Assembly (NCBI RefSeq): GCF_008364845.1
Contig: NZ_VTTP01000003.1
Span: 310,001 to 374,000 of the forward strand
Direction of reading: 5' to 3'
DNA length: 64,000 bases
DNA from: Actinotalea subterranea
GTDB lineage: Bacteria; Actinomycetota; Actinomycetes; Actinomycetales; Cellulomonadaceae
How positions within the stretch are numbered: position 1 is the stretch's first letter; each line of letters starts with the position of its first letter. The notes beneath the pieces were generated by a model. That model did no database searches and was not told the origin of the DNA. It saw only the letters and a list, made by a program, of their open reading frames with translations. Of this stretch, positions 23,781-30,585 are shown piece by piece. The translations under genes and the position numbers were made by a program.

Positions 23781-25205
23781 GTGCCGACTGTGCCCACCGT
23801 CCCGCCGCCCGCTGACCCCGCCGCCGTCGCGGCGCCGCAGGGTGTGCCTGCCGCGCCCGTGGCCGTGGCGCCCGTGCCCGCCGCGCCCGCGCCGGCTCCC
23901 GCCGCGCCCGTCGCGCCCGTGGCACCCGCCGCCGCGCACGTCGCCCCCACAGGTTCGACCACGGGACCCGTCGCCCTCCCGGGTGCGACCGTGCACCGGG
24001 ACCCCGTGACGACGCTCGACGGCCACGTCGTCGGGTACTGCATCTCCGTCAGCATCCAGGCCGCCACGCCCGGCCGGCACGACGCCGCGCACCCCGCGGC
24101 CGCACCGGCGCCCGCGGACCTGCTGCACGCGCACTACATGGCTCTCGACCTGCCCAACCTCGTCGCCGACCGCTACGCGTTCCTGCCCGCGACCCAGCGC
24201 ATGCTCGACGGGTTCGTGCCCGCGCCCGTCGTGCCCGGCCGCCTCGTCCTCGAGCTGCCCCTCGGGTTCGAGCACACGCCCGACGCCGTCCAGCGCGCCG
24301 CGGCGCTCCGTGCGCTCGGCATGGAGCTCGCGCTCCTCGACTACCGCGGGGGTGCCGAGCAGGAGGGCCTGCTCCCCCACCTCGGCTTCGTCGTCATCGA
24401 CCCCGCGCCCCCTGGCCTGCCGCTGTCCGCGCTCGTGCACCACGTGCACGCCGCCGGCGCCCGGGTCCTCGCGGCCGACGTGCGCGACCCGCGCCTTCAG
24501 GACGAGTGCCGGGCCGCGGGCGTCGACGGGCTGCGCGGCGGCTACGGCGCGCGCGTCGAGGCACCCGACGGCCAGGTGCCCGCGGGCGGCTCCCGGGTGC
24601 TCCGTGCCGGCGAGCTCCAGTGCCTCGCGCTCATGCACCTGCTCGCGCAGCCGGACGTCGACTTCTCCGAGGTCGCCCAGGTGGTCGACACCGACCCCGT
24701 CCTGACGCTGCGCGTGCTGCACCTGGTCAACAGCGGAGCGTTCGGGCTCGCCCGCGAGGTCGACACCGTGCACCAGGCCGTCGTGCTGCTCGGCGTGCGC
24801 GAGGTCATCACGCTCGTGGCGGCGCTCATGCTCGACGCCCGCCCGGACGCCATGGACAGCCTGTGGTTCATCCTCGCAAGGTCCCTCACGTGCGAGGCGC
24901 TCGCCGACGACTCCACCGGCTACACGGTCGGCATGCTCTCGGCCCTGGCCCACCAGCTCGGGGTGCCCGCGGACGTGATCCTCGACAAGGTCGGTGTCTC
25001 CGCCGCCGTCGCCGAGGCCGTCCGCTCCGAGGCCGGTCCGCTCGGTGCGGTCCTCGCGGCCGTCCGCGCGCACGAGGACAAGGACACCGCCGGGGTGCTC
25101 GCCGCGGGGATGCTCCCCGCCGAGGTCTCCGCCGTGTACGTCCGCTGCGTCCGCGACGCGCTCGCCACGGCCCGCACCGTCACCCGCGCCCCCGCAACCT
25201 TCTGA
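23781..25205 (+). CDS. signalling protein with degenerate EAL and HDOD domains
   Basis: A 474-residue cytoplasmic protein. Residues 1-65 are a Pro/Ala/Val-rich linker. Residues 70-260 resemble a reduced EAL domain of the YuxH type (VHRDPVTTLDGHVVGYCISV, LVLELPLGFEH where the EAL triad is replaced by LEL, VVIDPAP). Residues 280-470 form an HDOD domain (LLAQPDVDFSEVAQVVDTDP, LRVLHLVNSGAFGLAREV, AVVLLGVREVITLVAALML). The missing catalytic residues suggest no phosphodiesterase activity; c-di-GMP binding or protein interaction is possible. The sigma-28-type promoter ties it to motility. GTG 23781 follows GAGGA. Confidence 0.78.
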   Translation: MPTVPTVPPPADPAAVAAPQGVPAAPVAVAPVPAAPAPAPAAPVAPVAPAAAHVAPTGSTTGPVALPGATVHRDPVTTLDGHVVGYCISVSIQAATPGRHDAAHPAAAPAPADLLHAHYMALDLPNLVADRYAFLPATQRMLDGFVPAPVVPGRLVLELPLGFEHTPDAVQRAAALRALGMELALLDYRGGAEQEGLLPHLGFVVIDPAPPGLPLSALVHHVHAAGARVLAADVRDPRLQDECRAAGVDGLRGGYGARVEAPDGQVPAGGSRVLRAGELQCLALMHLLAQPDVDFSEVAQVVDTDPVLTLRVLHLVNSGAFGLAREVDTVHQAVVLLGVREVITLVAALMLDARPDAMDSLWFILARSLTCEALADDSTGYTVGMLSALAHQLGVPADVILDKVGVSAAVAEAVRSEAGPLGAVLAAVRAHEDKDTAGVLAAGMLPAEVSAVYVRCVRDALATARTVTRAPATF

Positions 25206-25231
25206 CACCCCCCGCCCCCGCCCCCCGACGC

Positions 25232-25299
25232 CGAGGTCGCACATCTGCAGCGAGCCCGCACATGCGCGAGTACGACCTCGGTGCGAACGTGCGACCTCG
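25232..25299. repeat. 68-bp palindromic dispersed repeat, copy 1
   Basis: One of three copies, each exactly 68 bp (others at 32235-32302 and 41377-41444). The consensus has two 27-bp arms that are perfect inverted copies around a 14-bp centre, and each arm holds a repeated GAGGTCGC(ACAT). This copy lies between the converging HDOD and dsbA units and could act as a bidirectional terminator. Confidence 0.85.
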
Positions 25300-25346
25300 C
25301 GCGGTGCGGGGCGGTCAGGCCTGGGTCGCGTGTCGTACGGGTCCGG

Positions 25347-25514
25347 TCAGGCCGGCAGGGCGCACGCATCTCCCTCGCACGCGGCCGCCGAGGGGTCGCC
25401 CAGGGGGACGAGCGTGAGAGGGGCCGGCACGGCGCCCGTGTTGCTCGACGCCCCGGCGTCGGCCACCCCGGCCGTCGTCCCGTGGAGCGCGGTCGTCCCG
25501 ACCGGCCCGGTCAT
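25347..25514 (-). CDS. small ORF coupled to dsbA (55 residues, C-terminal Cys pair)
   Basis: The ATG overlaps the stop of the DsbA-like gene (ATGA), which suggests translational coupling. The 55-residue product is Ala/Gly/Thr-rich and ends with a Cys motif, CEGDACALPA. No domain is recognised with certainty. The adjacency to a thiol oxidoreductase makes a role as redox partner, substrate or metal-binding peptide conceivable, but this is inference; it may also be non-coding. Confidence 0.45.
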   Translation of the reverse strand: MTGPVGTTALHGTTAGVADAGASSNTGAVPAPLTLVPLGDPSAAACEGDACALPA

Positions 25515-26176
25515 GCGCCCACCCGGTCGCCCGCGGCCTGGCGCAGGCCCTGCTCGAACACCGTCGGGTCCTGCGCTCCGGAGACCCCGTAGCGACCGTC
25601 GATGACGTAGAACGGCACGCCGTTGATGCCGTACGCGCGGGCCTGCTCGAGGTCGGCGTCGACGGCGTCCGCGTACGTCCCCGCACGCAGGGCGGCGAGC
25701 ACCTCCTCGCGGTCGAGGCCGACGTCGGCGGCGAGGTCGGCCAGGTCGGCGTCGTGCCCGACGTGGCGCCCCTCCTCGAAGTACGCGTGGAAGAGGCGCT
25801 CGGCCATGTCCAGCTGGAGCCCGTGCGCCTTGGCGAGGTGCAGCACCTGGTGGGCCTTGAGGGTCTTGGTGTGGCGCAGCGCGTCGAAGTCGTACGCCAG
25901 GCCCACGCTCTGCGCGATCGCGGTGACGCGCTCGAGCATCTGGCCGACCTGGTCGGCGGGGAGCCCCTTGTGCCCGGCGAGGAAGTCGACCTCGCTGCCC
26001 TCGAAGTCCACGGGCGTGTCGGGGGCGAGCTCGAACGAGTGGTACTCGACGTCGACGGGCAGGGCGTCGTCCGCCGCCGCGTAGCGCCGCAGGCCCTCCT
26101 CGAACTTCCGCTTGCCGATGAAGCACCACGGGCAGGCGATGTCGGACCAGATGTCGACGCGCAGGGATTCGCTCAC
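25511..26176 (-). CDS. DsbA family oxidoreductase (FrnE-like)
   Basis: A 221-residue thioredoxin-fold protein without a signal peptide, so cytoplasmic. It starts with SLRVDIWSDIACPWCFIGKR, holding the CPWC active site at about residues 15-18. The helical insert (FDALRHTKTLKAHQVLHLAK) and the cis-Pro loop INGVPFYVIDGRYGVSGAQ match the FrnE/2-hydroxychromene-2-carboxylate isomerase-like DsbA group. It probably handles disulfide or glutathione-type chemistry; the substrate is unknown. The start is GTG 26176. Confidence 0.9.
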   Translation of the reverse strand: MSESLRVDIWSDIACPWCFIGKRKFEEGLRRYAAADDALPVDVEYHSFELAPDTPVDFEGSEVDFLAGHKGLPADQVGQMLERVTAIAQSVGLAYDFDALRHTKTLKAHQVLHLAKAHGLQLDMAERLFHAYFEEGRHVGHDADLADLAADVGLDREEVLAALRAGTYADAVDADLEQARAYGINGVPFYVIDGRYGVSGAQDPTVFEQGLRQAAGDRVGA

Positions 26177-26231
26177 GCCACGACCAACCCCACGGCCCCC
26201 CGCGGCATTCCACCCGGCCGTTGACGCGTCA

Positions 26232-26268
26232 GGCTATTGGCATTAGCCTCATCGCTATTGCTACTAGC
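26232..26268. promoter_or_regulatory. AT-rich inverted repeats before the hydrolase-TetR operon
   Basis: Two imperfect inverted repeats in an unusually AT-rich 40 bp: GGCTATTGGCATTAGCC (26232-26248) and GCTATTGCTACTAGC (26254-26268). They lie directly before the hydrolase ribosome binding site and are the natural target of the TetR regulator encoded as second gene. Confidence 0.55.
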
Positions 26269-26281
26269 CCAGGAGGCTCGC

Positions 26282-27118
26282 GTGACGACGTTCCTTGAGG
26301 TCGACGGGGGGCGGCTCGCCTACGACGTCGTCGGCGACGGCCCCCTGGTGGTGCTCGCCCACGGCATGGGCGACAACCGTGGGGTGTACCGGGAGCTGGC
26401 CGGGCTGCTGGCGGAGGGCGGGTACCGGGTCGCGAGCGTCGACCAGCGCGGCCACGGCGAGTCGAGCACCGGCTGGCCGTCCTACACGCGCACCGACTCG
26501 GCCGCCGACCTGCTCGCCGTCGTGCGGCACCTCGGCGGCCCAGCCGTGCTCGTCGGGCACTCGTTCACCGGCGGCTCCGTGACGATCGCGGCCGCCCAGG
26601 CGCCCGAGCTGGTGCGCGCGGTGGTCGAGATCGCCCCGTTCACGCGCGCCCAGAAGCCCGACCTGCGCGGCCTCCTGACGCACGCGCGCTACCGCAGGGG
26701 CATGCTGCTGCTCCTCGGGGCCGGCACGTTCCGCAGCGTGGGGCTGTGGACGCGGTACCTCGAGCACGCCTACCCGGGTGCGAGGCAGCCCGGCTTCGAC
26801 GAGCACCTCGCCGCGCTCGACGCGGACCTGCGACGACCGGGGCGGATGGCCGTCGTCGGCCGCATGGGCATGTCGGCGCCCACCGACGCGGGCGCCCACC
26901 TGGGCGACGTCCGCAGCCCCGTGCTCGTCCTGGAGGGTTCGCTGGACCCCGACTGGGTGGACCCGCGCGCCGAGGGTGAGGGAGTCGTCGCCGCGATGCC
27001 GGCGGGCGTCGGCCGCGTCGAGGTGATCGAGGGCGCCGGCCACTACCCGCACGCCCAGCGCCCCACCGAGGTGGCCGCCCACGTCCTCGCGTTCCTCGAG
27101 GAGACCGCCCGTGCCTAG
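26282..27118 (+). CDS. alpha/beta hydrolase
   Basis: A 278-residue serine hydrolase fold. Visible elements are LVVLAHGMGDNRG (oxyanion HG), the nucleophile elbow LVGHSFTGGS (Ser in GHSFTG), a late acid region (PVLVLEGSLDPDW, Asp) and GAGHYPHAQRP with the catalytic His. The substrate is unknown. GTG 26282 follows a perfect AGGAGG; the upstream in-frame ATG lies inside the presumed operator. It overlaps the TetR gene by 8 bp and is probably repressed by it. Confidence 0.9.
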   Translation: MTTFLEVDGGRLAYDVVGDGPLVVLAHGMGDNRGVYRELAGLLAEGGYRVASVDQRGHGESSTGWPSYTRTDSAADLLAVVRHLGGPAVLVGHSFTGGSVTIAAAQAPELVRAVVEIAPFTRAQKPDLRGLLTHARYRRGMLLLLGAGTFRSVGLWTRYLEHAYPGARQPGFDEHLAALDADLRRPGRMAVVGRMGMSAPTDAGAHLGDVRSPVLVLEGSLDPDWVDPRAEGEGVVAAMPAGVGRVEVIEGAGHYPHAQRPTEVAAHVLAFLEETARA

Positions 27119-27671
27119 GGCTGCGCTCTCGACGGACGCGGTGGTCGACGTCGCGATGCGCCTGGTCGACGAGGAGGGCCCGGCCGCGCTGACCCTCGCG
27201 GCGGTGGCGACCCGCGCGGGCGTGGCGACGCCGTCGCTCTACAAGCACGTGCGCAGCCTCGCCGAGGTCCGTGCGCTCGTGTCCGTGCGGATCATGGACG
27301 AGCTCGCCGAGCGCATCGGGGAGGCCGTGCTGGGACGCTCGGCCGACGACGCGATCCGTGCGCTCATGGCGGCGTGGCGCGCGTACGTCGTCGAGCACCC
27401 ACGCCGCTACACGGCGCTCGTCCAGGCGCCCGAGCCGGCCGTCGCGGAGGCCGGCGAGCGCGTCGTCGGCGTGCTGCTCGCCGCGCTGCGCGCGTACGGC
27501 CTGGAGGACGCCGACGCGGTCCACGCCGCCCGCTGCGTGCGCGCGGCCGTGCACGGGTTCGCGCTCCTGGAGGCCGAGCGCGCGTTCCAGCGGCCCGAGC
27601 GGCTCGACGAGTCGTACGCCCTGCTCGTCCACATGGTCGTGGCGGGGCTGCGCACCCCGGCCCACCCCTGA
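27111..27671 (+). CDS. TetR/AcrR family transcriptional regulator
   Basis: A 186-residue repressor. The N-terminal HTH is LTLAAVATRAGVATPSLYKHVRSLAEVRAL (about residues 24-53), with SLYKHV as recognition helix. The C-terminal ligand domain contains WRAYVVEHPRRYTALVQAPE, typical of the WHG/TetR_C subgroup. Start GTG 27111 overlaps the hydrolase stop, so they form one operon. It likely binds the inverted repeats upstream of the hydrolase. Confidence 0.9.
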   Translation: MPRAALSTDAVVDVAMRLVDEEGPAALTLAAVATRAGVATPSLYKHVRSLAEVRALVSVRIMDELAERIGEAVLGRSADDAIRALMAAWRAYVVEHPRRYTALVQAPEPAVAEAGERVVGVLLAALRAYGLEDADAVHAARCVRAAVHGFALLEAERAFQRPERLDESYALLVHMVVAGLRTPAHP

Positions 27672-27696
27672 GCGCACCGCAGGTACAGTCCCGACA

Positions 27697-28017
27697 ATGG
27701 CGACCATGACCTCCGACGTCGTCGAGCAGCCCGACGCCAGCCGCGGCTGGACGTTCCTGACGAACCACGCGCACGTGCTGGTGGCGATCGGCCGCGACCC
27801 GCACGTGCGGCTGCGTGACGTGGCCGAGCAGGTCGGCATCACGGAGCGCGCGGCGCAGAAGATCGTCGCGGACCTCGTCGACGCGGGGTACGTGAGCCGG
27901 GCCCGTGAGGGGCGCCGGAACACGTACACGGTGGCGCGTGACCGGCCGTTCAGGCACCCGCTCGAGGCTGGGCACCAGCTCGACGAGCTGCTCGCGGTGC
28001 TGGTGCCCCGCCGGTAG
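27697..28017 (+). CDS. winged helix-turn-helix transcriptional regulator
   Basis: A 106-residue single-domain regulator. The winged helix covers residues 20-80 (FLTNHAHVLVAIGRDPHVRL, DVAEQVGITERAAQKIVADL, SRAREGRRNTYTV as wing). It resembles the MarR/ArsR-like proteins common in actinobacteria. ATG 27697 follows TACAGT (27684-27689) by 7 bases and has no clear Shine-Dalgarno, so it may be leaderless. The target is unknown. Confidence 0.85.
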   Translation: MATMTSDVVEQPDASRGWTFLTNHAHVLVAIGRDPHVRLRDVAEQVGITERAAQKIVADLVDAGYVSRAREGRRNTYTVARDRPFRHPLEAGHQLDELLAVLVPRR

Positions 28018-28043
28018 ACATGCGAACTGTGGTTCGCTAATCT
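28015..28043 (+). promoter_or_regulatory. housekeeping-type promoter of the riboswitch-terC unit
   Basis: TAGACA (28015-28020), 17-bp spacer, TAATCT (28038-28043). The -35 overlaps the stop codon of the preceding regulator. Transcription should start near 28050, directly before the riboswitch. Confidence 0.65.
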
Positions 28044-28053
28044 GGCTTCGCAC

Positions 28054-28165
28054 GTTGAGGGGAGTACCTCACCTCGCCGCGTCGTCAGTACGGCCTCCCC
28101 AGCGGGGCCCGGCGCGGCGGAGCCGTCCGACGGCTCGAGGGAGACCTCGTCGCTCCTCGCCGAAG
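28054..28165 (+). promoter_or_regulatory. yybP-ykoY (manganese) riboswitch
   Basis: The conserved cores occur in order: GGGGAGTA at 28059-28066, CGTCAGTACGG at 28083-28093, and GGGAGACCTCG around 28139-28149, separated by GC-rich stems. This matches the yybP-ykoY family, whose members sense Mn2+ and often precede TerC/Alx or MntP exporters, as here. A 16-bp perfect palindrome at 28222-28237 may belong to the expression platform. The region 28018-28313 contains no protein gene. Confidence 0.85.
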
Positions 28166-28313
28166 GACCCTCACTCGTGGCACCAGCACCGCTCGACCTG
28201 CGTCGACCCCCGCTCCCCCCTGCCGCACGCGTGCGGCGTCGTGCACCGCGGCCGTCGCCCCCGCCGGCCGCCCCTGCGCCCCGCACGCGGACCGCGCGTG
28301 AGGGGGCGGCCCG

Positions 28314-29378
28314 ATGAACGTCCCCCTGTGGGGCTGGCTCGCCGTCCTGGGCGTCATCCTCCTCATGCTCGCGCTCGACCTCCTCGCCCACCGGCGCGCG
28401 CACGTGATCGGCGTGCGCGAGGCCGCCGGGTGGTCGGTGCTGTGGGTCACGTTCGGCGTCGCCTTCGGGGCGCTCATCTGGCAGGTGTACGGCGCGGACC
28501 TCGGCCAGCAGTACTTCGCGGGCTACCTGATCGAGAAGTCGCTGGCCGTGGACAACGTGTTCGTCTGGGCGATCATCTTCAGCCACTTCGCGGTCCCGCC
28601 GGCCTTCCAGCACCGCGTCCTGTTCCTCGGCGTGCTGGGCGCGCTCGTGTTCCGCGGCGCCTTCATCGCAGCCGGCTCCGTCCTCATCGCCAGCTTCTCC
28701 TGGGTGCTCTACCTGTTCGCGGCGTTCCTCGTCTACACCGGCATCAGCATGCTGCGGCGCCGCAACGAGCACCTGGACCCCGAGGCCTCGCGCACGCTCC
28801 GCCTGTTCCGCCGGTACGTGCCGATGACCGACGCCTACCACGGGCAGCACATGCTCATCCGGAAGGGCGGCGTCGTGCTGGCCACGCCCCTCCTCGCCGT
28901 CCTCGTCCTCATCGAGGTCACCGACATCGTCTTCGCGGTCGACTCGATCCCGGCGATCTTCGCCGTCACGGACGAGACGTTCCTCGTGTTCACGGCCAAC
29001 GCCTTCGCGATCCTGGGCCTGCGCGCCATGTACTTCCTGCTCGCCGACCTCATCCACCGGTTCGTGTACCTCAAGATCGGCCTGGCGCTCGTGCTCATCT
29101 GGGTCGGCATCAAGATGCTGCTCAAGGTCGACGTCCTCTACGTGCCCACCACGATCTCCCTCGCCGTGATCGTGACGCTCCTCGCCGGCTCCGTCGGCGC
29201 AAGCCTGTGGGCGACGCGCGGTCAGGAGCGGCGCGGCCCGGAGTCCCCCGTCGACCCGCCGTTCGGCACCGCCACGGACGAGGAGGTCGCCTCGCTCGAG
29301 CCGCTGTGGCGCCGACGCCGGGAGGCGCGCAGCCAGGAGCCGGTCGGGACGCGCCGCGACGGCCCGGACGCCGGATGA
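28314..29378 (+). CDS. TerC/Alx family integral membrane protein, probable Mn2+ exporter
   Basis: A 354-residue membrane protein with about nine hydrophobic helices. Family hallmarks are EKSLAVDNVFVWAIIFSHFA (residues 74-93), RRYVPMTDAYHGQHMLIRKG in the loop, and EVTDIVFAVDSIPAIFAVT with acidic residues in the membrane. Alx/TerC proteins export manganese and help metalate exported proteins. The upstream manganese riboswitch supports this. The C-terminal 55 residues are a charged tail that ends in a duplicated 15-bp segment. Confidence 0.92.
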   Translation: MNVPLWGWLAVLGVILLMLALDLLAHRRAHVIGVREAAGWSVLWVTFGVAFGALIWQVYGADLGQQYFAGYLIEKSLAVDNVFVWAIIFSHFAVPPAFQHRVLFLGVLGALVFRGAFIAAGSVLIASFSWVLYLFAAFLVYTGISMLRRRNEHLDPEASRTLRLFRRYVPMTDAYHGQHMLIRKGGVVLATPLLAVLVLIEVTDIVFAVDSIPAIFAVTDETFLVFTANAFAILGLRAMYFLLADLIHRFVYLKIGLALVLIWVGIKMLLKVDVLYVPTTISLAVIVTLLAGSVGASLWATRGQERRGPESPVDPPFGTATDEEVASLEPLWRRRREARSQEPVGTRRDGPDAG

Positions 29379-29399
29379 CGCGCAGGACGCCGGATGACG
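29366..29399 (+). repeat. 15-bp direct repeat across the terC stop codon
   Basis: GGACGCCGGATGACG occurs at 29366-29380 and 29385-29399. The first copy contains the terC stop codon and the second contains an ATG in frame with the next gene. It looks like a local duplication. Confidence 0.8.
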
Positions 29400-29444
29400 A
29401 GCTCGGTGGTGCGCGGTGTCGGTGCCGTCTGGCACCGTCGAGCC

Positions 29445-30518
29445 ATGCCGACGACGACCGTCCCCGACGCGCAGCGCGAGATCTCCCTGCTGCGCCTGGT
29501 CGCGCAGGGGGTCGTCGGGCGGCGCGAGACCCCGCGGGAGGTCGTCGCGCGCCTCACCGCGGTCCAGGCGCAGGACGAGGCGGGCGCCCAGCTCTCGATC
29601 GCGCTGCGGGCCGGGGTGCCCCGGTCCGCAGTGGTGGCGGAGTACGACGCCGGCACCGTCGTCCGCTCCTGGACGCAGCGCGGGACGCTGCACGCGGTGC
29701 TCGCCGAGGACCTCCCGTGGATGGCGGAGCTGATGAACGTGCGGCCCATGGCCGCGCAGGCGAAGCGGCGACCCCAGCTCGACCTGGACGCGTCGCACGT
29801 GGCGCGCGCGAACGACGCGACCGTCGCGGCCCTGCGCGGGGGCGGCCGCCTGGCACGGGCGGAGCTCATGGCGGCGTGGGCGGACGCCGGGCTCGAGACG
29901 TCCGGGGGCCGCGGCTACCACCTGCTCTCCACCCTCGGCCACGCGGGCCTCGTGTGCTTCGGCCCGACCCGGGACGGCGAGCAGCTCATCGTGCTCGTCG
30001 AGGAATGGGTGCCCGCGCCCCGCACGCCCACGCGTGAGGAGGCGCTGCGTGAGCTCGCGCTGCGCTACTTCCTGGGCCACGGCCCGGCGACCGTGCCAGA
30101 CCTGGTCCGCTGGACGGGCCTCACGGCCAAAGACGCCCGCGCCGGGTTGGCGCTCGCTCTCGACAAGCTCGCGACGCTCGAGGTCGACGGCGTGACGTAC
30201 TACCTCGATCGCACGATCCCGGCGTTGCTCGAGAAGCACCGCGCCGCCGCCGAGGCCACGCTCCTGCTGCCCGGCTTCGACGAGATGGTGCTGGGCTACG
30301 CCGACCGGACGGCAACGGTCCCGGCGCCCTACGCCGACCTCATCGTCCCCGGACGGAACGGGGTGTTCCGGCACACGGTCGTCGACCGCGGGGTCGTGGT
30401 CGGTGCCTGGCGCGCCGTCGGCTCCGGCCGCAACCGACGCGTCGAGGTCGAGGCGTTCGAGGACCTCACCCCGGCGGTGACCGAGGCGGTGCCGGCGCTC
30501 TTCGCGGCGCTCCCCTGA
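29445..30518 (+). CDS. winged helix DNA-binding domain protein (HTH_42 family)
   Basis: A 357-residue protein of the HTH_42/DUF1006 family, whose better-known members include AlkX/AlkZ-type DNA glycosylase-like proteins. Visible elements: LTAVQAQDEAGAQLSIALRA, VRSWTQRGTLHAVLAEDLPW with the QRGTLH core, GRGYHLLSTLGHAGLVCFGP and LLPGFDEMVLGYADRT. The QR-GTLH/DE-YD pattern suggests a DNA-related role but no activity can be assigned. ATG 29445 was preferred over 29394 because the latter lies in a local duplication and adds 17 unlikely residues. Confidence 0.8.
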   Translation: MPTTTVPDAQREISLLRLVAQGVVGRRETPREVVARLTAVQAQDEAGAQLSIALRAGVPRSAVVAEYDAGTVVRSWTQRGTLHAVLAEDLPWMAELMNVRPMAAQAKRRPQLDLDASHVARANDATVAALRGGGRLARAELMAAWADAGLETSGGRGYHLLSTLGHAGLVCFGPTRDGEQLIVLVEEWVPAPRTPTREEALRELALRYFLGHGPATVPDLVRWTGLTAKDARAGLALALDKLATLEVDGVTYYLDRTIPALLEKHRAAAEATLLLPGFDEMVLGYADRTATVPAPYADLIVPGRNGVFRHTVVDRGVVVGAWRAVGSGRNRRVEVEAFEDLTPAVTEAVPALFAALP

Positions 30519-30542
30519 CGTCGCCGCGGCACGCCGCACGAC

Positions 30543-30584
30543 CTCGCCCTCGCCCTCGCCCTCGCCCTCGCCCTCGCCCTCGCC
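30543..30584. repeat. seven CTCGCC hexamers touching the transporter stop codon
   Basis: Exactly seven units of CTCGCC (42 bp), one base beyond the stop codon of the minus-strand transporter gene and 25 bp after the HTH_42 gene. On the transporter mRNA it reads (GGCGAG)7 directly after the stop. No other content is seen in 30519-30585. Confidence 0.9.
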
Positions 30585-30585
30585 T

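Noticed and set aside
25206-25346. Short plus-strand frames in the HDOD-dsbA gap
   Set aside because: They run through the 68-bp palindrome and have no start signals.
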